A DNA stretch of 28,528 nucleotides from Apostichopus parvimensis (taxonomy: Eukaryota > Echinodermata > Holothuroidea > Aspidochirotida > Stichopodidae), in the NCBI GenBank assembly GCA_000934455.1, contig JXUT01136043.1, positions 1 through 28,528 on the forward strand. Direction: 5' to 3'. The position numbers were made by a program, and so were the translations under genes. The notes under the pieces are model-generated. The model saw only the letters and a program-made list of their open reading frames with translations. It searched no databases and had not been told where the DNA came from. Shown piece by piece: positions 9,701 through 18,302 of this stretch (position 1 is the first letter of the stretch; the number at the start of each line of letters is the position of its first letter).

Positions 9701-12700
9701 ATCTCATACGCAGTGTGGCTGCACTGGTGCTGATGTCCCCATCAGTGTCCAACTTTGAACAAAATGTCATTTGTCATCGGTATAGAAAACTTCACTGTTT
9801 TACAACCTTGTTGAATACCACACATGACTCAACATCCACTCCCTTCTCCTCCCCACCCCTACCCTACCCACCCAACCCCCTCCCCATGCCTTCCCTGTTC
9901 CATTTAAGAATTAGCACCTATACTTGCAATTGATATTTCACTTTACAAAAAGTCTTTGAAAAAACAACTGAAATGAGAACATTTTCTAGCAACATATATA
10001 CTTTGAGTAGTGATATTTATGTATGTGTTTATTTTTTGTTCAAATGAAACATCGATGTATAACTCAATCGTTTCCCTTTTCTTCCCTTTTATGTTTCAAA
10101 TAGGTAGACTCTCTTGGCCATTTAGGTGTCAGAATTATTCTCAGTGCTGGCATTCACAAAGAAACAATGATACCTTTTCTTCCCTTGTATGTTTCAAATA
10201 GGTAGACTCTCTTGGCCACTTAGGTGTTAGAATTATTCTCAATGCTGGCATTCACAAAGAAACAATGATATCATCCTTCTCGAAGAGCCTTCCTACAACA
10301 TCGAATGGGATTCCTGGCTGTAGGGCTGATGGTAGTTACCAGGCTGACTATGGGACAGTGTATTCATTACAGACTCATATAGACAATCAAACACAAGAAA
10401 ATCTCTTCCAAGCCTCCATGGTAAGAATGGGACTGACATTATCCTGTTGTATTCTGGTGGATATTTTGTTTTATTGCTTTCAATAATTTATAGCCATTTA
10501 GTTAGTTATTCTTCTTATTTTCATTGCAATTGTATTAATAGCTTAAAAATTTAACTTTCTATGTTTCACATATTTTTCCATATCTTTGTTTACAATCCCA
10601 CGTTTTGATTTATTCACAACAGACTGGACTATTATTATCCATTTGTGTTCATATCAGGCTCCGAAAAGACAATTCTGTTCACTGGGATGCCTTATGTGAC
10701 GACATGGAGGTTTGTGCACTAGCTGGCCTAATAAGCAAACACATCCTTCAACTTAGGTGTAACGTACATGCTATTACAGCGGTGCACCCACAAGGAGACG
10801 CTGATAACCCAGGGAGGAAAGTAGATACCACTGAGCAAGTGAGGGTAGCATCAGCTGTCTACCCAACAGTGTCACTGATGAACCATGGGTGTGATCCTAA
10901 TGTGATTGCTAGGTATGTGTCTAAACCTATGTGTCTGAGTATGTGTCTAGACCAACATTTCAATATACCATTGCCCAAAATTTCATTCTTTGATCTTGCC
11001 AATGCTAAATAATTCTTCCATGATTTGATCTATATTTATTTTGTTTTTGGTAGAAAATCATGTAATGGATAACAGACTTAAAGTGAGATTGTACACATTC
11101 TCTTCTTCTTACAAAGTTATCTGTACCCAAACCTAGTGGAACTGTACTAAAGACATCTTGGTAATCTGTACCTATACTAGTGATACTGATTAAGTACTTG
11201 TAGTCTTCTACTCATACTCATACCAATGGGAATTCTACTCATACCAATGGGAATTCTACTTATACTCATAGCAATGGAAATTATAGTAGGGGAATTATAC
11301 TCTACTCATACTTCCAGCAATGGGAATTATACTCATACTTCTACCAATGGGAATTATAGTAGGGGAATTATACTCTACTCATACTTGTACCATTGGGAAT
11401 TATACTCATACTCATACCAATAAGAATTATACTCATACCAATAAGAATTATACTCTACTCATACTTCTACCAATGGGAATTCTACTCTACTCATACCAAT
11501 GGGCATTCAACTCATACCAATGGGGTTATACTCTGCTCATACTCATACCAATGGGTATTATACTCTACTCATACTAATACCAATGGGAATCCTACTTATT
11601 CTCACACCCATGCTATTTTACTAGTACAACAAGTCTGAATCATAAGACATCTTACTACATGATAACATGCACCCATGATCACCTCTATATTATTTACAGT
11701 GTTACAGTTACACCCGTAATTACCAGGAAGCCACTGGTATATGTCATTCTCTCTCCTCATACGGTGTATAAATAAACTTCTCTTCAATATCCTCACCATT
11801 TCAAAGAAAAAGAGGACATGCCCAGTAGTCAAATCATTTTGGTTTAATGTAAATATCATTTCCAGGCATTTAAGAAGTAAGGATTACAGCAGGATAAAAC
11901 TTGTGCCAGGAACAACAAACATCTTACAAACTACCTGCCAATACTGCTACTCTATGTTTTCATTCTGGAACAATTTCCAGATGTCTTCTCGATCAATCTT
12001 AGCAATTTACTTTTATAAAACATTTATTGCTTCACATCTCATATTTCTTTGTGTGTAGTTTCAATGGAAGTGATGTCACTGTTAGAGCTACCAGAAATAT
12101 CAAGAATGGAGAAGAAATTTGCCACTGCTATGGTAAGTCTTTGACAGAAGGAGAGATTGTCCCTTCCCCCTTAATCACCCTCCATCCCCCTCCCCCCTCC
12201 CTCCCCCAATGGTTGAAGATCTGTGTTTATATCCAATGTGAAAGTGCAAAAGTTAGACCAAAGATTAAGAAACAAATGTATACTTTTCATTAAAATATCT
12301 TGAAGTTAAAGGTTTGCAGACATTGTGGGGAAAACAAGTTACTGGATGGAAGTCAGTGAGATACCTCACTCATTGGTGATAGCATTTTTCTTCTGATACG
12401 CAAGTATCGTTCTCCAGGAACTGTGATTATCATAATGTTTGACATATTATCGGAAAGAGAAAATGCTGAATGACAAAATTAATCAATTGTTTTTACCCGA
12501 AAAACATTTTATGGACTGTCACAAGATAAAACACAGTTCCACAACTGATTTAGTAAGAACAAACTTTGGTCATAGCTCAAAAGTGACACTTCTTAATCAA
12601 TTATTTCTCCCCGAAAAACATTTTATGGACTGTCATGAGATAAAACACTCCAAAACTGACTTATTAAGAACTAACGTTGGTCTTAGCTCAGAAGTAACAT

Positions 12701-15700
12701 TTCTCGACAATTAAAGAAGAGATAATATAAGTGTGCAGCACTTTCTAATGGCCTGGATAAAGTCTTACAGGTGAGAGTTTAGCTTACTTCAATATTCAAT
12801 GACTTCCCTTTCATTTTGCTGGCAATTTTTCCACTCAAAATTGTTCACACTCTGTTAAGTTCTTGGCATGTACCCTCATCCAGCTAATTTGTGCAAGAGG
12901 CTTTTAAAGGGATTAGTGAGTACACTGTCACACTTTACGAGGTAGATCAAATATATTCCTATCCCAAGTTTGTCCTCTGAAACCTTGGACTGCTCAAGGA
13001 AAGTAACTTTAATTGGGCTGTTATAATAGAAGCTTTGTTGTAAATGTTTGTGAATCTTGCTTTTATATATGTTTTTATCATTTGTTCTGAAATCCTATTA
13101 CTTTTGAAAAATCAAAGATTTCTTACAAAATGGACTAAAAGATGTCAGCAAAGTTGGCATCAATATCTGACAACTATTCAATTATACTTCTTGAAAACCC
13201 ATTTAAGACACCTTTCAAATCTTTAAATAGCAAATTTGTTGGCTAGGTTTTTCTTGGGATAAATGATAACCACATGCTACTCACGTCATATATGCCTACA
13301 ACAGGACTTGTGAATCTCAGTGATATTAGGTAGTGAATGTAAGAGAAATCTAAAGTAAGAGAAGTAATAAGTAATAAGATATTGACAATTTTGACATAAC
13401 ACTACATTATGAGTAAGAAAGTTAATGAGATGATTTCATCGTCAATTATTCTGTAGAGGTATTTCAAGTTTAGCTTTAATTAACATTTGAAATGAATATA
13501 CTTAATTTTGATAGTATCCAACTTTTTGTAGTTTAAGTGATACTCATTTCAGTGGAGCCTTAATGATAAATGTCTACATTTACAGCAATTTTTATCATAT
13601 TTTCACACTTTACTTTTTAGAATTTCTCTTCCCATATCTTTGTCTTCTGTGTAGGATGTTTTGATAAGGTCTTCTCATGTGAATCAAAAGTGAACTAATG
13701 GACTCGAAAAGGCTACTACCAAATGTTTTTGTATAGAAAATCTTTATTTCCTCTCGAAAGACAAATCCATAATTTTCCCTGAAAAGCAAAAGGGGGGTGA
13801 AAATGGTAGTGATAATGCTCTATTGCTATGATTATATTATCCTCTCTTTATCAATATATATTCTTTTTTCTTCTCTAGGACCTCACAAGAACCACATGCC
13901 AGTTGCAGAGAGACTGAAAAAGTTGAAAGAGCAGTACTTTTTTGACTGTGCTTGCAGTGCCTGTCACATGACTGAGAATGAGACATCTGATTGGTCAATG
14001 TTCAAATGCTCCGATTGTGATCAACCTGCAACGTTATTAGCTTCAGATCTAGTATGTACAAACCAACAATGTTTGCATAGAGAAAGTGCAAAAGAGAAAT
14101 TGAAGGTGAGGTTTGATGGTTTTGTGAATGTTTCATTGGTCGTCAGGATCTAGCCTGGTCGGTTGTTTAGCAATTTTGGTATGGTTCTGGTTTATGGTCA
14201 CATGGATAGAGGTGGCTTTATTACTTTCCTTCATCGATTTTTTGTTTGATATTATTTTATGAAATCTCATAATAATGCACTTCATTCTGATTGGCCATTC
14301 AAGTTTTATATCTGAAAAATATATAATCTCTTAAAAATAATTGAATACAGCTTAATTAATGTCTGTGTTAATTAATTAAACTATTTGGAAAGAGCTAATT
14401 AATTAACTATAAGATAAGGAAGAAAGCTTTGTAGCTCAAACAGTCTTCCGCACAATTCTTGAGTCGAGGATAAACTTACTAAGGATCTCCTTGAAGTTCT
14501 TATTTGTGACGACTGAGATTGTAAAGTTTTCAGAGGAATTTTAAGGACCTCATTTGCAGTTGAGGAATTTTTGTTCAAGAAGCCAGCACATTCCTGTTTG
14601 TTTATTTTAATGAGCTTGAGTGAAGGTTGATGGGTTATCTGTAGGTCTGAATGGCACTAGAGACAACCCTTGAGAAGATCATCGTAAGCTAAAGTGTAAA
14701 TTTTCGACTTCTGGTTCGTATTTTTCATCGTGGTCTATCTGCAGACTTGTGTCTGTGTGGTATTTGGTCTGTTATTAAACTCTTAGCATATGATTGGATG
14801 CAGTGGTACAAGTTAATGATGTTTAATAGTGGAAGCTCTGTGTTTATTTAGTGTTCTACTGCTGAATTTATGGTTTTACACAACTCTGGTGTGAAATGAT
14901 GAAAATCAGTTAATAAATTATTATTTCAAGTAGGAAAAAAGAGAAAAATGTTCCCTTTTTTTGAAATATAATGGACTGCTCATACACTTTGCACATTTGT
15001 CGTTACAGTGTTGGTTAGCTTCCATTCATGTTATGCATCACATTCATGTTCACTTTATTCATTAAGTACTTTCAGTTCACATAAAGTAGCTGGATTCCAT
15101 CCATTTGGTGGCATTTATTTTATTTTTTTGGTCCTCTTATACAGCTGAAAGAGAAAGCAGACACTCTATTCCAAGAGGGTGTTCGTTGTTGTGACAACGA
15201 AGATGTAGAGAGTAAGTAGAAAGTAACAACATATAATTAAAAAAGATACTTCAGTTTTGTTGATAAAAGTGGAATTATGGTATTTATTTATTTGTTTTTG
15301 AACAGTATTAGACAAAATAAGATTATAATAGGTGAAATGAAGACACGTTTCAAGATTTTTGGACCTAGTGAGCATACAGCAGTGAATAATTTAATATTAC
15401 ATACAAGTTTCATTAGTATTGTCACCCACATTTTAATTTCAATATAAATCATAAGTATAAAAAATGTTAAAGCATTTATGACCTCGCCTTCACTACTTGA
15501 ACTGAACAGATAAGTAGTTAAACTAATGAGCTTATAACTACTGTTTGTTTTTCATTTTAAAAGTATCGAAAAAATTTGCTTAAGCCAATTCAAAGTTCTG
15601 CTTAAATATGTCACAAAACTCTTTTTTTAAGTGCTGGCTGTGCAATTCTGAGCTTAAACAAATACTTCATAGCATTGTGAAGGAAAATGCACCTATTACT

Positions 15701-18302
15701 TGCAGGGTATATAAAAACCCTGGAGTACTGTGTTACTTAAGAAAACTTTGAAAAAAATGACCATACTTGGTTTGCTAGGAGTTTCCTCCATATCATTCCA
15801 TTGGGTAGTGTGTAAAAAACTAGATAAATTAGTAATGCTTTCCAGGTGCCTCAACATCTGAGACCAATGTTAAAGTGAATGCTGTACTTACTGATGTATT
15901 AAAAAACTTCATGGGATGTACTCCTCTGTACCAGCATCTCTAACCTTCCCATTTCAAGCAGTTAAATGCTCTGAGATGTTTAAACGTATTTTAGAGTAAA
16001 ATGCGGAATTGATCACATTAAAAAGAATAATGCCTAAACTTGTCCGACCTTTAAACCTTGTTCCCATCTGCAGCTAACCCTCTTGGTTTTCTTCATCCCC
16101 TAGAGATTTCATCATATAGATGGTAAAACAAATGTGTACCTAATTTAAGAAATTTGCATATAATAAACAAAGTCTTTGATGATGTTTCACTTCTGACACC
16201 GTTGAACAGGTGGTGTCTTCTTTACACTAGTATATCACTCAGTTTCACAAATGTTGTAATAAATTAAGGGAATATGTTTTTCATTTCTTATGATATCGTG
16301 CAAAAGTTGCAAGAAGATCGTTAAGGGCCAAAGTTATTTCTGGTGCACTTTTAGAGATGGTGGTTACCTTGACCTGATTTTTAGAGTCCTTTTGAAATGA
16401 TTCAAATCTCATTTTCAGGCGATAAACCACATGTGATCTCCCCCCCCCCCCCTCCACTTGCTTTGATTTAGAGCCAGGTCCTCATTAGGTATCTCATTGG
16501 CCAGATATCGGCCCGTGGTAGATTTCAATCGATCCCACTAAAAAATATATTGGCCCACAGTGTTGCACTAATCATGCATGTGGGTTGTAAAAAAAAAAAT
16601 CTTTCTATTACCTGTCATTAGTGGTGATTGGGGGCAATACTTCCAACCCGCTAAGCTTCAACTTGAGTTTAGGGGTCTTCTGTAGTAACTTGGTATCATG
16701 GTTTGCTTTCAGTAAAATGTCAAGACCTCAGTGTTGTATGATCTTCACATGCAATTTCAGTCATCATGACTTCAGACAGATGGAAATGGTTTATTTTTGT
16801 TTCATCTTTGATAGAATCTTTGCAGCTGCTCCAGCAGTCATTGCATATTCATGAGATGGTTTTATTCAAACACCACAGAACCATCGCAGAAGTGAGAGAC
16901 AGCATAGCTAGATGTTATGCAATTCAAGGTATAAATTTAATTAATAATGCATCGATTTTGAGAGCAAACCTAAATAAGGAAACCATCACACAATTTGTAT
17001 TGTCCGGTTCTTTTCTTCAGAACTGCAAAAAAAGTTATAGAAGAAGAATAGTGTTGTCATTGACATTTGAATGTAAATATTTGGTTAGGACAAACCACAT
17101 CAGTTCTCTTGAGCAAAATCTGGATTACAGTAACATATTTTTTACTTTCTGCCAGATTACAGTCATTGCTTGGACTGTGCAAAAAATTGACAAATTTCAT
17201 CATGGTGATTTAATTAAGCTCTAGACAAATGTAGCCTACCTCTGCGAGGTAGAGTTTTGTATTATATCAGTGAACACTTGTATTAAAATAAAGTAACCCA
17301 TTTTCCCCAATAAATTATAAGCCTAGCATAGGGAATAATTTTATCGTCCAAATCTTGAGTAGCAGTTTTGAAGTGTCTGAAGTTTGTCTCTTATAAAATG
17401 ATGTGGTTCTTGTGTAAGAAAAACTGCTATATCCCTTTGCATTTGAAGAGCAACTTAACCATTTTGTGTAGCCTTTGGAGATGTGATACTGGATAAATTA
17501 TTCCCTGTATGCTATGTGTAGCAGTAGGACCTAAGCTACGCAATAACTTACGTTGCTAGGCTAAGCTACCTAAGCTACACAATAACTTACCTAGCCTAGC
17601 CTAGCAATGTAAGTTATTGTAGTAGCTTAGGTCCTGCTGTTACATATGTACCTCCAACATTATACACACTAGGTCCTGTCAGGATGCATGTATGTAAATA
17701 TGTAATTTTCCGTATCACTATATATATAGTTCTCTATGGTTTACAATAATATTTTTGCATTTTCTCTGAATCACTAAGGTGATTTTGTCCAGTCAGCTGA
17801 GCACCTGGAAGTAAGCATAAAGATTATAACAGAAATCTATGGAAGAGAAAGTATTGAATACGCTCATGAACTTCAGAAACTCACTCCGATTCTTTTTAAT
17901 GGGTAAGTGAACTAAAGCAGAACCCCCACTCCCCTGACACCCACATCAAGCTAGAAAGTAACATGATGATGACATCTTTAAGGAATTCTGATTCATCCTG
18001 ACAGAAATTTAAAGTTCGCTGAGTCTCTAGAGAGATACATTTAAGGAAAGGATAATTGTATCAAACATTTTCGTTGTAATCTCACTGACATCCATCTCTT
18101 GTTACACTAGTGGATTATTCTCAAATTTTTAAAATTTAATCACGACTTTTATCTCTTGTTTTCCTATTTACACAGAAAACAGATCAAGAAAGCTAAGAGG
18201 GCTATCACCCAAGCACTTCCTCTTCTTTCCCGTTACTACGGCAACCAACATGAATCAGTTCAGGAGTTGTTGGAGATGCAAGCCTGTCTGTTGTCGTTGT
18301 GA
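3620..18302 (+). CDS. SMYD4: SMYD4-like SET and MYND domain protein (16 coding exons, complete)
   Basis: The joined exons 3620-3759, 4732-4882, 6042-6149, 6548-6671, 7503-7562, 7985-8151, 8839-8963, 9418-9523, 10202-10420, 10623-10912, 12059-12132, 13879-14105, 15145-15211, 16815-16928, 17779-17902 and 18176-18302 give 2223 nt, that is 740 residues and a TGA. All introns are GT-AG and all phases agree. Domains: TPR helices about residues 80-190; SET start GRYLV at 246-250; MYND finger 280-319 (C280, C283, C293, C296, C302, C306, H315, C319); SET core NHGCDPN 487-493 and HCYG with Tyr521; post-SET C545, C547, C550; second cluster C565, C568, C581, C586; helical C-terminus. Human SMYD4 is about 800 residues with the same order. 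The family transfers methyl groups from S-adenosylmethionine to lysine, and animal SMYD4 has been linked to muscle and heart development. Substrate in this organism is unknown. The usual NHS of the motif is NHG here. Confidence 0.93.
4168..4175. repeat. Left target-site duplication of the hAT element
   Basis: GTAGAAAT, identical to 4568-4575. Confidence 0.88.
4176..4567. mobile_element. Non-autonomous hAT-type DNA transposon (392 bp MITE) in intron 1
   Basis: The left end CAGTAGCGGAGC and the right end GCTCCGCCACTG are inverted repeats with one mismatch in 12. Further inside, GTCAGGGGGGGCG faces CGCCCCCCCTGAC, so the arms extend over about 36 bp. The element is flanked by a perfect 8-bp direct repeat GTAGAAAT (4168-4175 and 4568-4575). 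An 8-bp target duplication and a CAGTGGCG-type end are hallmarks of the hAT superfamily. It encodes no transposase, so it was mobilised in trans. The perfect duplication indicates a fairly young insertion. Confidence 0.9.
4568..4575. repeat. Right target-site duplication of the hAT element
   Basis: GTAGAAAT, identical to 4168-4175. Confidence 0.88.
4732..4882 (+). CDS. SMYD4: SMYD4 exon 2 (first TPR helix pair)
   Basis: It encodes residues 47-97. The acceptor is a strong pyrimidine tract ending TTGCAG at 4731 and the donor is GTAAGT at 4883. The segment AEQLRLEGNKFFQKKLYQKA followed by VRYYSK is a classic TPR motif (small residue and G-N-K at the turn, A-x-x-x-Y in helix B). The corresponding human segment reads REEGNKKFQEKDY, so the register is clear. 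Confidence 0.92.
6042..6149 (+). CDS. SMYD4: SMYD4 exon 3 (second TPR)
   Basis: It encodes residues 98-133 with phase 0 at both ends. The acceptor is CCCACAG and the donor GTTAGT. The segment LSLAFANRSAALYYIQKW is the highly typical second TPR helix pair of the SMYD4 family (human CHANRSAALFHLGQY). Confidence 0.93.
6480..6506. repeat. TA microsatellite in intron 3
   Basis: Short interrupted TA run (AAATATATATATATTTATATATATA), 40 nt before the acceptor of exon 4. Confidence 0.8.
6548..6671 (+). CDS. SMYD4: SMYD4 exon 4 (third TPR)
   Basis: It encodes residues 134-174 plus one base. The acceptor is GTGATTAG at 6547, preceded by a TATA microsatellite and a T-rich stretch, and the donor is GTAAGG. 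The protein LAVHDVDRALKYGYP then KILIRKGECL matches the family segment with a G-Y-P turn and an R-K-x-E-C-L helix. Confidence 0.92.
6841..7132 (-). mobile_element. Probable SINE insertion in intron 4, minus orientation
   Basis: At the left edge a GTTTA repeat (6841-6858) reads as an ACTAA-type 3' tail on the minus strand. The body is clearly more GC-rich than the surrounding intron. On the minus strand near 7045-7010 it carries GTCGGATGGGGACG followed by GGCGGTCCCAGG, which resembles a core I associate with metazoan SINE-type repeats (from memory, not checked). The segment is flanked by ACATATTA at 6833-6840 and 7133-7140, a plausible 8-bp target duplication. There is no protein-coding potential. 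Confidence 0.5.
7503..7562 (+). CDS. SMYD4: SMYD4 exon 5 (helix after TPRs)
   Basis: A short 60-nt exon encoding residues 175-194 and one base of the next codon. The acceptor is TTTACCATTAG and the donor GTTTGT, which is weaker than its neighbours. The content is a helix (ALKLALDSLSEST) continuing the TPR region; its phase links exons 4 and 6 exactly. Confidence 0.82.
7985..8151 (+). CDS. SMYD4: SMYD4 exon 6 (linker and start of SET)
   Basis: It encodes residues 195-250. The acceptor is CTCTGTAG at 7984 and the donor GTGAGT at 8152. A polar, serine-rich linker is followed by the first SET strand GRYLV, equal to human GRCLV. An open frame continues upstream of the chosen acceptor to about 7900, so an earlier acceptor is possible, but the TGTAG site gives the correct phase. 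Confidence 0.86.
8839..8963 (+). CDS. SMYD4: SMYD4 exon 7 (SET N-part, first half of MYND finger)
   Basis: It encodes residues 251-291 plus two bases. The SET strand AGDVIISEKPFAVVL is followed by the first zinc pair CHYC (C280, C283). The donor at 8964 is GTGATT, a poor match to consensus, and it directly abuts an ATT microsatellite. If it were not spliced, translation would stop at once (GTC ATG TGA). Phase 2 fits the single leading G of exon 8 to give Met292. Confidence 0.88.
8965..9041. repeat. ATT microsatellite next to the exon 7 donor
   Basis: About 75 bp of interrupted ATT/TTA trinucleotides start inside the splice donor hexamer of intron 7. The translated asparagine run on the minus strand is an artefact of this array. 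Confidence 0.93.
9418..9523 (+). CDS. SMYD4: SMYD4 exon 8 (second half of MYND finger)
   Basis: It encodes residues 292-327. The sequence CSHCIHVQYCSEVC then AAW, DQH and EVEC supplies C293, C296, C302, C306, H315 and C319 of the MYND zinc finger. The acceptor CGTTAAAG is preceded by a pyrimidine tract and the donor is GTAACC. MYND fingers usually bind proline-rich partner peptides. Confidence 0.93.
10075..10270 (+). repeat. 98-bp tandem duplication spanning a splice acceptor and exon 9 start
   Basis: Two head-to-tail copies, 10075-10172 and 10173-10270, differ at four positions. Each contains the pyrimidine tract, the ATAG acceptor and the first 69 nt of exon 9. The period is not a multiple of three, so only the downstream acceptor gives an open frame. 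Confidence 0.96.
10202..10420 (+). CDS. SMYD4: SMYD4 exon 9 (SET insert region)
   Basis: It encodes residues 328-400, phase 0 at both ends, donor GTAAGA. It starts VDSLGHLGVRIIL, matching the family helix after the MYND finger, then a low-conservation loop with G-C-x-x-D-G-S-Y similar to human GCDINGKY. The acceptor at 10200-10201 is the second of two near-identical copies 98 bp apart. Only this second copy keeps the frame; the first would reach TAG at 10203-10205. Confidence 0.88.
10623..10912 (+). CDS. SMYD4: SMYD4 exon 10 (SET core with NHGCDPN)
   Basis: It encodes residues 401-496 plus two bases. It includes HILQLRCNVHAIT (human HMLQLQCNAQAMT) and YPTVSLMNHGCDPN, the SAM/zinc-binding SET signature. 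Human has LLNHSCSPN, so the serine is glycine here. The acceptor is TTCACAACAG and the donor GTATGT. Confidence 0.94.
11209..11612 (+). repeat. Degenerate minisatellite in intron 10
   Basis: About 13 copies of a unit built around ACTCATACCAATGGGAATTAT, with lengths of roughly 17-36 bp because the TACTCA part is itself repeated. Variants include CCAATAAGAATTATA and GTAGGGGAATTATA. Overlapping open frames in all three plus-strand frames come from the repeat and are not genes. Confidence 0.95.
12059..12132 (+). CDS. SMYD4: SMYD4 exon 11 (SET C-part, HCYG)
   Basis: It encodes residues 497-521 plus one base. The strand VTVRATRNIKNGEEICHCYG ends the catalytic SET fold, with Tyr521 as the family's conserved active-site tyrosine. 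The acceptor is TTGTGTGTAG and the donor GTAAGT. Just downstream lies a C-rich tract (12161-12206). Confidence 0.94.
12161..12206. repeat. C-rich tract, possible minus-strand G-quadruplex
   Basis: Several runs of three to six C separated by one to four other bases, 30 nt after the exon 11 donor. The minus strand therefore has many G-runs able to form a quadruplex. Confidence 0.6.
12463..12714 (+). CDS. Small 83-codon ORF made of two in-frame repeats, inside intron 11
   Basis: ATG at 12463, TAA at 12712-12714. The frame holds two adjacent repeats of 38 and about 37 residues, each starting NQLFLPEKHFMDCH and running through IKHS, T-D-L, R-T-N, S-S and V-T. At the DNA level the copies differ at about 15 positions; roughly half are silent third-position changes, and the one length difference is exactly three bases. 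That pattern is more like selection on protein than free drift. It has no recognised domain, signal peptide or membrane segment, and is not in frame with SMYD4 exons. It could be a relic of a mobile element or a chance frame. Confidence 0.3.
   Translation: MLNDKINQLFLPEKHFMDCHKIKHSSTTDLVRTNFGHSSKVTLLNQLFLPEKHFMDCHEIKHSKTDLLRTNVGLSSEVTFLDN
12478..12711 (+). repeat. Tandem duplication, about 114 and 111 bp units
   Basis: Copy one 12478-12591 and copy two 12592-12711 share AAAAACATTTTATGGACTGT and flanking sequence, with one 3-bp gap. Confidence 0.9.
13879..14105 (+). CDS. SMYD4: SMYD4 exon 12 (post-SET zinc site)
   Basis: It encodes residues 522-597. GPHKNHMPVAERLKKLKEQY then FFDCACSAC is almost the human sequence. 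C545, C547 and C550, together with C490 of exon 10, form the post-SET zinc site. A further CSDC...CTNQQC (C565, C568, C581, C586) matches the second SMYD4-specific cluster. The acceptor is a strong pyrimidine tract ending CTCTAG and the donor GTGAGG. Confidence 0.95.
15145..15211 (+). CDS. SMYD4: SMYD4 exon 13
   Basis: It encodes residues 598-619 plus one base: a charged helix (LKEKADTLFQEG). The acceptor is CTTATACAG and the donor GTAAGT. It begins the C-terminal helical region, which in SMYD proteins packs as TPR-like repeats against the SET domain. Confidence 0.86.
16441..16455. repeat. C-run in intron 13
   Basis: Nearly pure C homopolymer (CTCCCCCCCCCCCCCT), likely to be length-variable and prone to assembly error. 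Similar runs are at 2544, 8575, 19455 and 21516. Confidence 0.85.
16815..16928 (+). CDS. SMYD4: SMYD4 exon 14 (C-terminal TPR-like)
   Basis: It encodes residues 620-657 plus one base. The acceptor TTTGATAG at 16814 gives Lys620 across the junction and keeps phase; other AGs nearby (TTTGCAG, CTCCAG) would break it. HHRTIAEVRDSIARCYAIQG corresponds to human AEHAVVGEIADGLARACAALG. Confidence 0.88.
17514..17646. repeat. Foldback (long inverted repeat) in intron 14
   Basis: The left arm at about 17514-17566 (AGGACCTAAGCTAC ... CAATAACTTACGTTGCTAGG) is nearly the reverse complement of the right arm at about 17592-17646 (CCTAGCAATGTAAGTTATTG ... GTAGCTTAGGTCCT). The loop of about 25 bp repeats part of the left arm directly (CCTAAGCTACACAATAACTT). 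RNA from it would form a long hairpin. It resembles a small MITE without a visible target duplication. Confidence 0.88.
17779..17902 (+). CDS. SMYD4: SMYD4 exon 15 (C-terminal TPR-like)
   Basis: It encodes residues 658-698 plus two bases. The segment with SAEHLEVSIKI and YGRESIEYAHELQKL aligns with human SATHLQRSLYVVEVRHGPSSVEMGHELFKL. The acceptor is ATCACTAAG and the donor a strong GTAAGT. Confidence 0.92.
18176..18302 (+). CDS. SMYD4: SMYD4 exon 16 (stop codon)
   Basis: It encodes residues 699-740 and the TGA at 18300-18302. The acceptor is TATTTACACAG. The protein ends with an amphipathic helix (SVQELLEMQACLLSL), similar to human DEIQELQKMKSCLLDL but without the short human proline tail. 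Confidence 0.92.

Noticed and set aside
9496..9933. 145-codon plus-strand frame overlapping the exon 8 end
   Set aside because: It is in the wrong frame for exon 8 and runs through intron 8 with low-complexity proline codons from a C-rich tract.
10187..10201. A 15-nt micro-intron GTATGT...ATAG between the two copies
   Set aside because: Far too short for spliceosomal removal, and removing it would still leave a wrong frame (83 nt added).
10104..10420. Exon 9 starting at the first duplicated acceptor
   Set aside because: It meets TAG at 10203-10205 and breaks the frame; only the second acceptor continues the SMYD4 protein.
11226..11638. Overlapping open frames rich in Y, S, W, H and T
   Set aside because: They appear in all three plus-strand frames because of the minisatellite, not because of coding selection.
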